Of a stretch of 64,000 nt of DNA, positions 14,621 through 25,182 are shown one piece after another. Under the pieces are notes generated by a model, which was not told where the DNA came from, did not search any database, and was given only the letters and a program-made list of their open reading frames with translations. Source of the stretch: Blakeslea trispora (Eukaryota; Mucoromycota; Mucoromycetes; Mucorales; Choanephoraceae); NCBI GenBank assembly GCA_025331445.1, contig JAIWNE010000006.1, forward strand, positions 186,001 to 250,000, in the 5' to 3' direction. The number at the start of each line of letters is the position of its first letter. The first letter of the stretch is position 1. A program made the position numbers and the translations under genes.

Positions 14621-16000
14621 AAAAAAAATTCGTCCTTAGGTTACCCTATAAGAAAATAACTTGCCTAGAGGTTACAATATCCATAGACAAACCTTATTCA
14701 GAGTACCCTACTAAGGCCACTAAATTAGGTTTGTCTAAACATCGGTACATGAATTCAAGCAGTGTCATCGGCTGAAATTCGGTTCCGACGAGCAAAAATG
14801 AGCAAAAAACGAATGGAAGAAGGAAGAGTCTTGTCGTTGAACTATCTCAATTTAACTAATAATGACATGATAGAGCTTAATGACTAAGGCCTAAATTGCT
14901 GCCAACCCAAATATTGATATTTTGTATGATAAATCAAGCCATTGACTATTCAATTTCTTTAATGGTTTATCGCATATTCCTTATAAGAAAATAAAGAAAG
15001 AGTAACGAAATGAAGCAAAAGAGAAAAGTGCATCTGCGTTGCGGAATAAGTGTGGTTATTGCAGAGCATTTGATTGTTTTAGTGTCTTTATTAATGAACT
15101 GATTAAACACCTTACAACATCTACAGTTCAAGTGCTTCTCTCAAGTAAAGTATAATCTAGTAGACTGCATAAAATACTCTACAGATTATAACCTTGATAT
15201 AGCTTAGTATTGCTGAACACAGTCATGAATTATACTTTTTGCATTAACATCATGTAATCAATGGAAACATACTTCTTTAAATATCAGGAAATGAGCCAAA
15301 ACATACAACAAACTAAGCTTAAATCGTCAGCAATGCTGTCTAGAAGTATTCTAATAGTTATAGAGTCAAATTATCGCTATTTTATATTGTTTTTCTTGAA
15401 TTACAGCCAAGTATCCCAATGTGAATGTAAATTGCTTCAGGGATGAAATCCGGTTGTTCAAGTCATTTAAAGACCGGAGGACAATGAATTTTAGAAACAA
15501 ATGGAGTTTCAACGATAAATGTTTTGGAGGGTCATATGACTTTTGTCTCTCAAAATTTATTTTAAATTTTGTTGTTTCATAAGAAATCAATGGCGCATTT
15601 GCTATCTTAATAGGCATATGAAACAACATTGGCCATTAGATTATTTATAAAACGCCAAATTCAATAGGTCTGACTGTATGGCAAAAATCCCGGCGCTAAT
15701 ATAAATTTTCCTAGGTTTGACCTGAAAACACGATAATTCCATGTGAATAAATAAACAATAGAAGGCCATGGAAAGATATTAGCATCCATCTTGAAGTGAT
15801 CGACAAGATGTATACTCTGTGTGATTGTACTTGGAAAACGAAATGCCCTGTATTTTGTCCGTGTAACATAAACAAACCAAAAAGTAGGGAGGGGATAAAT
15901 GAGTATCGCGTGCATCAAAAAGTTCTTTACCTCTTTTACTTTTATTATACTTGCTTTTTACTATATCTGTTTCTCTATATCTCTATTATACTTTTATATC
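14621..16000. other. Non-coding stretch in accessory island
   Basis: About 1.4 kb with only short unconvincing open frames on either strand. It may contain eroded transposon sequence; I recognise none. Confidence 0.5.
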
Positions 16001-17934
16001 ATGTCTCCTAACTATTATTCAACATTTAAAACATTTTTTGAAAGATGTGACGATAAAGGGACTGTTCCTTCGTTCTGTGAATTTTTAAATCGTCATCACA
16101 AATTTGTAAAAAATCATATCAACCAACAAGAAACCGATCCACTGAACTATTGGTACACCTTGTTCTTGGAATGCGCCAAGCAATTTGGTACTGAAGTCGT
16201 ATGTATTAGCAGTAGAGACAATCTTATAGATGAATATAGTGATACTGATATTGCTTTTTGTTATTGTTGTTATTGTTACTTACCTATAAATATATATACT
16301 AGATCAAGGGCAATTCAGCAGCAATTTGGAATGAGCTGGTATGTCTTTTCTTTTTCTTTCTGACCGTAAACTAACTGCTTCTTTTGTGTCTAAAGATAAT
16401 GAACCAGAAGAAGAGCAAGATCAGCAAGCCAAGCTTGCAGAAAGCCAATTTGATGGAAGAGTAGGTTACTTTGTCACAAAGAAACATACAATTGACATTG
16501 TTGAATAGATTTGAAGGCTTGGAGGAGAAGCTTGGCGATGATGAAGATGATGAAGATGATGACATGCTGAACAGGTTTAATCAGTTGAGAGCTGCAGCAA
16601 TCAAAGAATTGCCAAAAGCTGGAATGCTTAAGAGCATAAATGTTGACCTTGACAAACTGCTGTAAGTGATTTCTTTATGAATGCTACTAATGTCAACATT
16701 TAACTTGTATGAACCTAAACCTAACTATACTGTTTGACTACAGGGCAGTACAAGGTATTTTGAGGGTGACCAAGAACCACAGTGCTGAGGTGAAGACGGT
16801 GTTGGGTGAAAGCACCTTGTTGAAGATAAAGAAGAAGATGTTTGGAAAGACAAACAGAATGCCAAGCAGCAGTAAGGATGAGCTTGAAGACATTCTGTTG
16901 GTAAGTTATCTATACATACAAAGGATAGAGACAGGTTTCTTCATTACGGAAACAATTTCTAACACTCTTTGTTATTGTCGTTGTTATATAGGACTACCAA
17001 GACACCGACGATGAAGACAAAGGCGAAGAAGAATTGGAGGAGAAACTCTTCGCGTTGAAGAAGAATTCTGGTGGCGCTGTTGCCCAGGTGACGAAGGTGT
17101 TCATGGAACTGTAAGTAAACTTCAAGCTCGACGTTGGTTTTTCTCTTCTTTTCCAAAGAAATACTCACTTCTGTATGTAGCTACGAACATATGGAGACAG
17201 AGAGGGAAGTCGTGAACGGGATGTTCTTACAGTCCGGTCTCGTTCCTGCACTTTGCCGCCTTTTTAAGGCCACAAAGCATCATCATCCTAAAGGGTAAGT
17301 AAACACAATAGCGAAAAACAAGAACGCATCAAAACCAGGTGTTGACATTTAGTATAGGTACAACAAGGCCCTTTTCCCCCTCGCTGCAGCAGTCAGCGGG
17401 TGCCATCCTGACTTTGTTGTTAGTGTCGGGAGCTCCTCACCCTTTATCAACGTAGTTGGTGAGATAAAGGGTGAGGATGCAAGCAAGGAGTATATAGCCC
17501 TTGACACATACCGTCTTGGGCTATTTGGATTGATGATGCTGCGAGAACACAGGTTGAAAAGTTCTTTGGTGTTTCAAGTGGTTGGTAAGTAATAACAAAG
17601 TAATTAAAGTCGGAAAATAACTAAACAAATTGTAGGACTGAACACCACATTTTACCTGTGTTCTCGCCTTGGCGGCATTGTTGCCATGGTTGAGGTTGGC
17701 TCCCTCTCTCTCCCCTCCACCTTCGTGGAGTTTGCCCACTTTGGCTCCCAGGCCCAAACTATGTTCGATGTTGCAATGTTGTATCAAAAGCATTGCAACA
17801 TCGATCATAGTTTGACCATTCATAAATGGAAACTGGTCAGCTACAGCATCATAAAAGAACTATATGATGTTTGTAGCACAAAGACTTCAACAGTCAAGGC
17901 CAGCGGAGCTTCTTCAACAGAAGCTCAATCATAA
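16001..17934 (+). CDS. Unrecognised multi-exon protein with PD-(D/E)XK-like motif
   Basis: Starts MSPNYYSTFKTFFERCDD at 16001 and ends ASSTEAQS with a stop at 17932. Clean introns join exons, among them GTATGT..CTAG after FGTEV, and introns before AVQGILRVTK, before DYQDTDDEDKGE, before YEHMETEREVV and before YNKALFPLAAAV. An acidic stretch (GDDEDDEDDD) lies in the middle. Near 17400-17475 the protein reads HPDFVVSVGSSSPF then VVGEIKGED. The spacing Pro-Asp ... Glu-x-Lys is the signature of PD-(D/E)XK nuclease folds, but I rest on motif only. It sits in a transposon-rich island with no host-type neighbour. It could be a lineage-specific expanded family or transposon cargo. No stop interrupts the exons. 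Confidence 0.55.
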
Positions 17935-18997
17935 ACTGTATATATTCTCTTGCCTTTTTTTTTTTTCTTGTAAATATCTTTTCTGTACATACATTTTTAT
18001 AAATATCCTTTTCCTTGTAAATATATATACATATATACATTCTGTTCCTTTTGTTGTGTTTATCATTCTTCTCTTCTCTTGCAAATAATGCTAACTTCTT
18101 TTAGTGATGTAAAAGTAACGAGCAAAGGAAAAAAAACCGCTCTGTAGAATACTATAGCTATCCAGCCTATTTATGACTGCTGGTCTTTAGACTGAGAGAT
18201 GCACACTAAAAAAAAGAAGAGGAAGACAACAAACAGCAAAAAATTGACAAAAGTCAATTCAGGCTAAAGCAAAGGTCAAATACCATTTGGTCCTATCTTT
18301 TTTATTAGAACAATGTTATCAATGTGCCCTCTTTGTACCAATTAAAGGTTATTGACAGAGATCAAGCAGGTACTTTTGACAGGAGCCAACACCTTTTACT
18401 CACGTACATGCACATCGACTCGTGGCCATTATTGATGTAAATGCGTCAAACATGTTGCTCCTTATGCTTGACTGGTACAGGATGATCCAGGTTCAGTAAA
18501 TGAATGTGGATTAGAGAAAAGGCTTGTTCACTCCTCTACAAAGGATTTAAAGGCCTTCGTGCACGGGTTCCTCCTCTTCTTCTCCATAACAGCATCTTTT
18601 CTTCCCTCCTTAATCACAATTTCAAGCTCTTTCTGATAGACTAGCCACTTCAGTTGAAAAAGATTGTATCATTTATGAAAGACAAAAGAAGGCTAAATAG
18701 GCGCTGAGTTTATTGAAACAATGTATATCTGATTTGTATGTCTATGTATGAAATAAATAAGGCGTAACTATTGAAACTTGCTACCACGTTCTAGTCTCGT
18801 CTTCGTTAACTCGCGCATTCTCCATAAAGACTACGATCAATACTGGAGATCATTTTAGGGCTGGAGTCATGCCTATATTTGCCGATCAGCTTATATGTAA
18901 TCATGCTAGGTCTAGGTCTACGTTCAATCTGTGCGAGAGTAGGTAAGCATGTGTGTTCTACTTTTATGCCAGATGCGTGTATGACGTAAGACGCAGA
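17935..18997. other. Non-coding stretch
   Basis: AT-rich 3' flank of the preceding gene, then about 900 bp without a convincing gene. Short coding-like fragments in several frames near 18780-18990 may belong to the remnant that follows. Confidence 0.45.
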
Positions 18998-19378
18998 ATG
19001 TCAGTTCGCTTCAGCCTTGTAGGCTTCGATAACTATGTACAAGTCGGATTTGATCAGATACATACGACAGGTGTTCTCAGATCCACCTACTGAAGTGGTA
19101 TTCAGTCCAGTGTGGGGTAAGCACATCAAGGTGTTCGTGGTTAATAAGATGTTGGTGGACTCTAGCTCAATTATCGGTGATCTTGATGCTGTTGTAGCTG
19201 ACTTGAACGCCACTCCTGATGACATGTGTTTTATCATGAGATTGATAGTATCAAAATGCCTGTGTTTATGGCTTATTCAAGACTCATGTTGGGTATTGCA
19301 ACCAGCCCTAGTACTAACATGTTTTGTATCTATAGTGGTGTCGGAACGATTACCAAAGAGGTTGTTAAAAAAAACTAA
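18998..19378 (+). pseudogene. Fragmentary coding remnant, family unknown
   Basis: Coding-looking pieces lie in three frames: MSVRFSLVGFDNYVQVGF, then LIRYIRQVFSDPPTEVVFSP to LNATPDDM, then KMPVFMAYSRLML to TKEVVKKN. The frame must change twice to read through. Either short introns were missed or this is a decayed gene. I do not recognise the family. It lies directly before the 157-bp tandem duplication. Confidence 0.3.
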
Positions 19379-19440
19379 TAGCACACGTAACAAACGTAAA
19401 AGTTGGATTTTAAACACGTTCAGAACCCGTAAATATACGT

Positions 19441-19750
19441 ATACAGAGCAGGGAAACCAACTAGACCCAAAATCCAGCCGACTTTTGATGTATACGCATG
19501 ATTCCACAACCACAACGCTCTAGTCGCTGCTGCATGTTCACATTGAGAACTAAAAAGTTAGTAAGGAAAGGAATTTCTTTTGATGATAAAGTGACATATA
19601 CAGAGCAGGGAAACCAACTAGACCCAAAATCTAGCCGACTTTTGATGTATACGCATGATTCCACAACCACAACGCTCTAGTCGCTGCTGCATGTTCACAT
19701 TGAGAAATAAAAAGTTAATAAAGAAAAAAAAAGGAAAAAAAAATTTTTTT
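19441..19750 (+). repeat. Tandem duplication, period 157 bp, two copies
   Basis: The unit starting ATACAGAGCAGGGAAACCAA at 19441 starts again at 19598 and is nearly identical for about 120 bp (one C to T change in the CCAGCCG/CTAGCCG part). It then diverges at an A-rich end. Both copies contain the same short open frame ending HDSTTTTL. This is a recent local duplication. Confidence 0.9.
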
Positions 19751-19810
19751 CACGATAAAGGCGCGCACGTATAAATTCCTAGCTTTCTTGTAACACGGTC
19801 ATACACAAAA

Positions 19811-20029
19811 TGTTGTGAGTCCTAACTCAGCCAATCTGTTTGAAATTCAATTCTCCATATAAGGATATTTCCCCCTAAGCTCCTTCGATATTCTTTACAT
19901 CTCATTTAAGATATTCTCAATATCTTGTATAAAGTATTCTTCATATCTCAATAGAGATTTTCTATATATTTCAATCTGAAGACTAAGAGATCTAGTATAA
20001 ATACTCTAAAAATATTAATCAATACAACA
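19811..20029 (+). mobile_element. Candidate solo LTR (TGTTG...CAACA)
   Basis: A 219-bp segment begins TGTTGTGAGTCC and ends AATACAACA, the inverted termini typical of copia-type LTRs. It holds a TATA-like GTATAAATAC about 30 bp before the end. No matching 5-bp target duplication was seen, and no adjacent gag or pol. The call rests on termini and size only. Confidence 0.35.
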
Positions 20030-20764
20030 TTATCTTTATTCTCATCTCAATTCACCCAACTAACTCAAATCTACTGAGTTATCTGCATCAGCTCTCTTCC
20101 TCCTCTACCTCTGGTCTCTCAATTTAAAGTCCGTCATCCAGCTTATTTGGCGGGGCTGCTGTGTCTGGGGGCTACTCCGCCGGTAATAAGCAATACGATT
20201 GGACACTGTTAGCCAATAAAAGTTGTTATTACTGTCGCTCATTTAAGTTTTTGCTTAATGGTTTTTGAATGAGTGGGCTCAAACAGAATATTACTAAAAA
20301 TTATAAAATTTTCTCTCTTCTACCAAAGAAATTCATCAAGAAAATTCCAGTGATTGCAAGCTTGTTGGACTACAAATAAGAAACGAAAGTGAGTAAGATA
20401 ATCAAGCTAATGAAGTAAGCCTTGTCTCAGAAACGAAGCCAGTAACGCCCTGCAATCCTTACAAGAGCTGGATTTCGTTTAAGGAACATTATTAGAGGAG
20501 TCAATGAAAGATATGCCTCCAATTAACATCGTTTTGGCCGAGTATTTTGAGGACCTTCTGACTTGCTTGACATAATGAAAAAAGTCCTTCTGAAAATGGA
20601 AAAGTGCCCCATTTATGGAATCAAGTTTGTGATTACAGAGTAATGTGATTATTTGGGTAAAAATCATCAGCAACATACATTTAAAAGGCTTCAATTTTTA
20701 AAATCTGAGATGTTTGTCTCACCCGAGAGCTACACAAAGAGAACAAAGAATATACAATCTATCA
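20030..20764. other. Spacer upstream of the Fanzor gene
   Basis: About 700 bp without a gene. A GC-rich patch at 20149-20183 (GGCGGGG ... CTCCGCC) can pair, and GTAATAA near 20181 recurs inverted as TTATTAC near 20229. I could not find inverted ends matching those expected to the right of the second transposase. Confidence 0.4.
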
Positions 20765-20773
20765 TATAAAAGG
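20765..20773 (+). promoter_or_regulatory. TATA box of the Fanzor gene
   Basis: TATAAAAGG, a canonical RNA polymerase II TATA element, followed by a CT-rich tract. It lies 170 bp before the start codon. A likely 5'-UTR intron (GTAAGA at 20866 to CTCTTAG at 20939) sits between, so the ATG follows the acceptor almost directly. Confidence 0.6.
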
Positions 20774-20942
20774 CCAAAAAAAACTTGTTTCTGTTTTTCT
20801 CTTTGTCTCTGTTACCTCATCTGTTAGATTCTTCTAATACATCTAATCTCTTATTGCTGGAAGGAGTAAGATATATTTTATTCTGACCTTGATATATCTG
20901 CCCCATTAATATGCTATGAATAGATCTAATCCCTCTTAGGCA

Positions 20943-23900
20943 ATGTCCTACCGCAGGGCTCTACAAGATACATTCTATTTGGGCGGTCGTTATACTCCTG
21001 CGCCCCAGTTGTCTGTCAATGTGCAACAACAACCATCTACCATAGCTCCTGGCATGAGGCGTGCATTTGAAATGTCTGTAGAAGAATTCCATGACCTGTT
21101 TTATATCGTAGCCCAAGCCAAGCTACGCGATAACATTATCCGTGAAAAAAACAAAAAGAAGCCAAACTACTCTGCTCTCAAAGCCAAAACTCTTGCTGGT
21201 CAAATTCCAAGAGGACTGTATGCTGATATGGATAAACATGCTAACCTCGGTTTGCGAGAATCTGCAAACAGATTTCAAAATGATAATTCAGTGTCTCGAG
21301 CAATTGATCTTTGGAGAAGATATGTACAACAAAATTTTGATGTCGTCCAAGAGTCTGTAAGCAATCCTACTACTGAAGCAACTAGCTCTACTCAAGCCAT
21401 TGAACCTTCTTCAGAAGAGCTCCCTACCGAACCTGCTTCCTTTGTTGTTACCGAAGAATATTTTGAAGTCTGTACTGCGTATTTTCCCTCGTTGATACGA
21501 GATGATCTTACACCTGAAGTTAGACAACTCTTTGATACTAAGCTTGCTGAACTACTGCCTCAGACCTCCAACTTTATCAGTGACTTTCAAACAATCATGT
21601 TTATGATAATGTCCTGTTTCCGAAGCCATACTTTTGCTGTTCGCAATGGAAAATCAGTATTTTGATAGATCAAATGGCTTTCAAATACAAAGCATCTTCC
21701 CAAGTAACTTTCAGCTACAAGATACCTTGATTTTTTCTGCCTCTCCATATGCTTCCAACTTTCTTGCCTCTCCTGATGCTAATGACATTCCTTTTCTCTT
21801 CACTGACCGACATATTCATTTTTTGAAGTCTGGTTTTTATGGTGTTCGTGGCTTGCAAACAAAGACCAAAACAGATTATCCTTTGAGAACCCTGTTAATG
21901 GAAGCCATCTCTGACTCAGTCAGCCAATTCATCCAACCAAAAAACACTCTTCATATGGCCTGCTATGAGTCTGCACTGACTAACTATATTACCAATCTAT
22001 CTGTCATGTGGGGTGATAACAAGATGATCAACATTCTTCTAGACAAGCTTTTGTTAGTGTTGCTACGTATTCATTTGGCTCCTACAAGAGAAAAAAAGCA
22101 TCAAGAATATATCAAGTCTATGAAAAATGCCTCTAAAGAAAGAAAAGACGAAGCTGCAAAAGAAAGTAAGACAGAAGCAGGTCATCCTACCAACTGGTTT
22201 CCACTGCTCCATCAAAGCAGAAGAAGGTTAATAGTCCGCAAAGAACGTTACCGGCTTGCAAAATACAGACAAAAATCAAAAAGCTCATCATCTGCGTATA
22301 TGAAGCAAAAATGGGAAGCTCGAGCCCAAAAAAGTGAGAAACGTATCGCAACATACACAAAAGCTCTGGAAACTAAGGTATGTATGTCTACAATCAACGG
22401 GAAATCAGTCACTCATCTATGTCTATTATACTATTTTCAATAGGAACCCAAAACTACTTCTGCCAAGAGAAAACAACCTTCTGAGCCTGATGTCGCCGAA
22501 GGTTCTGAGCGTCCAAGAAAGATCCCTGCTATCCAACATCCCTCTACTGCTTCTGCTGAGGCTGGTCCCAGTATGCTACATACTAGTCGCATGGAGTTAG
22601 ATATTCCCACACAGCCGTACGAAGGAAAAGGGAAAGCGCCAATGAATCCCCAAAGCGATCCGAAACCTGTTACTTTCCAACCACCCATGACAGGAGAGAC
22701 ACACACTATTCTGCCTGCTACACCAGAAGACTACGCAAGCATGGATGAAAATGATGTTGTCGAAGAAGAGGATGCTATAAAAGATGCTGATGATGATGCT
22801 CCTAGACACAGGTTGAATGGCTTAAAAGGCTTTATCAAGAGCTTGCTGTTGCGTGATGAAGATTTGCCTAACGAACAAGACTTGACAGGTCTGCGCTCTG
22901 ACTTGAATGAGAAGGAAGCAGAAGTGTGTTTGCTTATACTACGACGCTTAAAACCTTACATCCCTTCAAAGAAAAACTACTCTCATATTGGCTACCAGCT
23001 ACCTTTTGTAATTCTTGCGAATGATTTGCTGCGCTGTGCTGGCTATGCTAAGTTCTGTCGTAAAATCTGCCCAATGCCTATTGCAACTCAAAAGTCCTTT
23101 AGACTGGATACACCTTCGTTATTCAAGACATTCTGCGAGCATGGTGACAACAAAATGACATTTTTTGGCTATGACAACAGAGTCATTAGGGGCCCTTTGG
23201 AATATATCAATCATAAAGATGCTGTCTTCAATGCTTTTTTCAAGATTGATAGAATACAACAGTTGTGCAGACGTCGTAAATTGGTTTTTGCTCATCATCT
23301 TCATTTGCTGCCTGGTGGAAAGTATGTCAGAATCCTTGGTATCAAAGAGAAAGCGCCCATGAAGCAGACTGCTGATGTAACAGGCCAGAAGCGTCAATAC
23401 AACATTCCTGAATCGACTTGGCAAGATATACTCAGTGAGCGCGAAAAAGACAATGAAGTTTTGAGACAAGAAATTGATGAACTCTTGGGGAACACCAACC
23501 GTTTGTCAAAGCAGCTGAAAAACAGATTTAAAGAATTCGGCAATCAAGATTTTAGTTTGCAGATCAAAACTGCCAAGCAAGGCTGGAAAAACCCAATTAA
23601 TCTTGAACCTGAAGTTGCTGTTGTGCAGGGTAGTGATTCTGAAGAAGAGGCAGGTGTATGTTGTCCTCAAATTGGTGAATGTATGACTGGTGTTCAGAGA
23701 CAAATTGCAGACATTGTCAGAACTATACAAGCTCGTATCCGACGTCCGCATGCCAATAATGATGAAGAGTTGATTACTGCTGCTAGAAATGAGATCAAGG
23801 TGTACATTGATGGGTTGAAGGCTGAGAGAAGTAGGTTGTTTCTGGCTATTCAACAAGTCAAGTCTGAATTGGCAGACCAGCGATACCAGCTGTATATCCG

Positions 23901-25023
23901 CAGAAGAGCATTAAATTTGACAAAAAGAGATCAAAAAGCGCCCAGACAGACCAGAGAACTGCAGCAGATTACGGGCCAGCCTACGATTGCTAAAGCTGAA
24001 GATATGCAACTGATGGGTGACGCTGATACTATTGCTAAAAATTTCACCTTCTCCGGCACAGACAATGGTGTTGTCAAAATGACTGAATCAGTGCCAGTTT
24101 CCATTCAAAAATACGTTTATCATCTGAAGCTCTACAACAGGTTTTCTGCTTTGACTACTACTGAAGAACAAGAAGAAGAATTTCAGCCTTTGCCGTCGTC
24201 CACTGTCATCAACGCTGAAGACATTGACTTTGGAAGCCAAAACTTGAACTACAGACACAAGCTTGCTGCTAAAAAGGCAAATGATGTGAATTTGATTGAA
24301 GCTGAGAAGGTGTTGTCCGAAAAAAGTTTATCCAATGCAAGTTCCGTAGAAGCAATCCAGACAAACTATCATTTTTTGCAAGCCAATAGACAGACAGTCA
24401 GGAACTTTTATGATTCTCCACAAAGATCTAAACAGGCCATGAAGCAGGAATACTTTACCAAGAAAATCAAAGACCGCCTTTGCTCTCGCGAAAGGGAATT
24501 CACGAATCCTAAACCGAAAAAGAAAGATGTCAAGAAGAAAGGGAAAGAAATACAAAGAAAAAAACTGTTGATGATGATTGGTGATCGTGGCTTTGGGATA
24601 GGTTCCAGAATTAGAGGACATCTTAGATATGGTGGTATTTGGAAACAAGATCGGCATGCAAGGTATACGACTGTCTGTATAACAAGCGAAAACTATACTT
24701 CCCAGACTTGTGTGTATTGCTTCAACAAGCTCACTCATGCAAGATCGCGCATTATCAAACAAGACAAAATAGCTTATAGAGAAATCAAAGGTACCTTTAT
24801 CTGCTATAATTCCAAGTGCCCTTCTGCTCGTCACGGTCGTAACACAACCTCCAGAGATAAAGTGTCTGCCCTTGCTATTGCCATCTCCGGAATGACAACT
24901 TTGCTCTTCCAAGAAACTCTCCCTGTATTTTCAAGAACCATCAGTCACTCCAACACTGAACTGCACAACAAAACAGCATCCTTCTGTACAAGAAGCGGTG
25001 TATTGGCTGCACGCGAAGCGTGA
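20943..25023 (+). CDS. Fanzor (eukaryotic TnpB-like RNA-guided DNA endonuclease)
   Basis: Fanzors are eukaryotic relatives of bacterial TnpB; characterised members cut DNA guided by an omega RNA encoded at the gene's 3' end. Modelled as three exons (20943-21598, 21669-22377, 22444-25023), about 1314 residues. The second intron is textbook (GTATGT..CAATAG); the first (GTTTAT..GATAG) is weaker and could be a frameshift. The RuvC site is complete: Asp in FSGTDNGVVKM (codon 24061), Glu in VCITSENYTSQT (24688), Asp in NTTSRDKVSALAIA (24856). A zinc ribbon, CVYC ... CYNSKC, lies between the last two. A basic patch (SAKRKQPSEP ... RPRK) may be a nuclear signal. RuvC-I to RuvC-II is 209 residues against 87 in ISDra2 TnpB, and RuvC-I falls near residue 995, so there is a large N-terminal extension. 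A Tc1-type transposase follows in the same orientation. Confidence 0.85.
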
Positions 25024-25115
25024 TAAGCAAGGTTGTAAGTGTTACACAAACTCTGATTGCTTTAAATTGCTAAACCTTCTCTCTCCCCCCCAGACATGAC
25101 AGCCTTGCCGCTTAT
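25023..25115 (+). ncRNA. Candidate structured 3' element (possible omega-RNA scaffold) of the Fanzor
   Basis: The segment 25023-25034 (ATAAGCAAGGTT) pairs with 25101-25115 (AGCCTTGCCGCTTAT): six pairs, a three-base bulge on the 3' side, then six more with one G-U. The loop contains a good intron (GTAAGT at 25035 to CAG at 25093); if removed, the loop shrinks to about seven bases. A smaller hairpin CACGC-GAA-GCGTG ends at the Fanzor stop. Characterised Fanzor and TnpB guide RNAs overlap or follow the 3' end of the gene, which is why I flag it. No expression evidence; a 3'-UTR or termination structure is the alternative. Confidence 0.35.
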
Positions 25116-25182
25116 TTTAAAAAAGATGCGTTTTGATTAAATTTCTCACATTCTTTATCTACTTTTCCGCGTAAAACTCAAC

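Noticed and set aside
23506..23856. Minus-strand frames of about 115-195 codons inside the Fanzor exon (also 23119-23469 and 24328-24912)
   Set aside because: Shadows of the Fanzor coding strand; no motif of their own.
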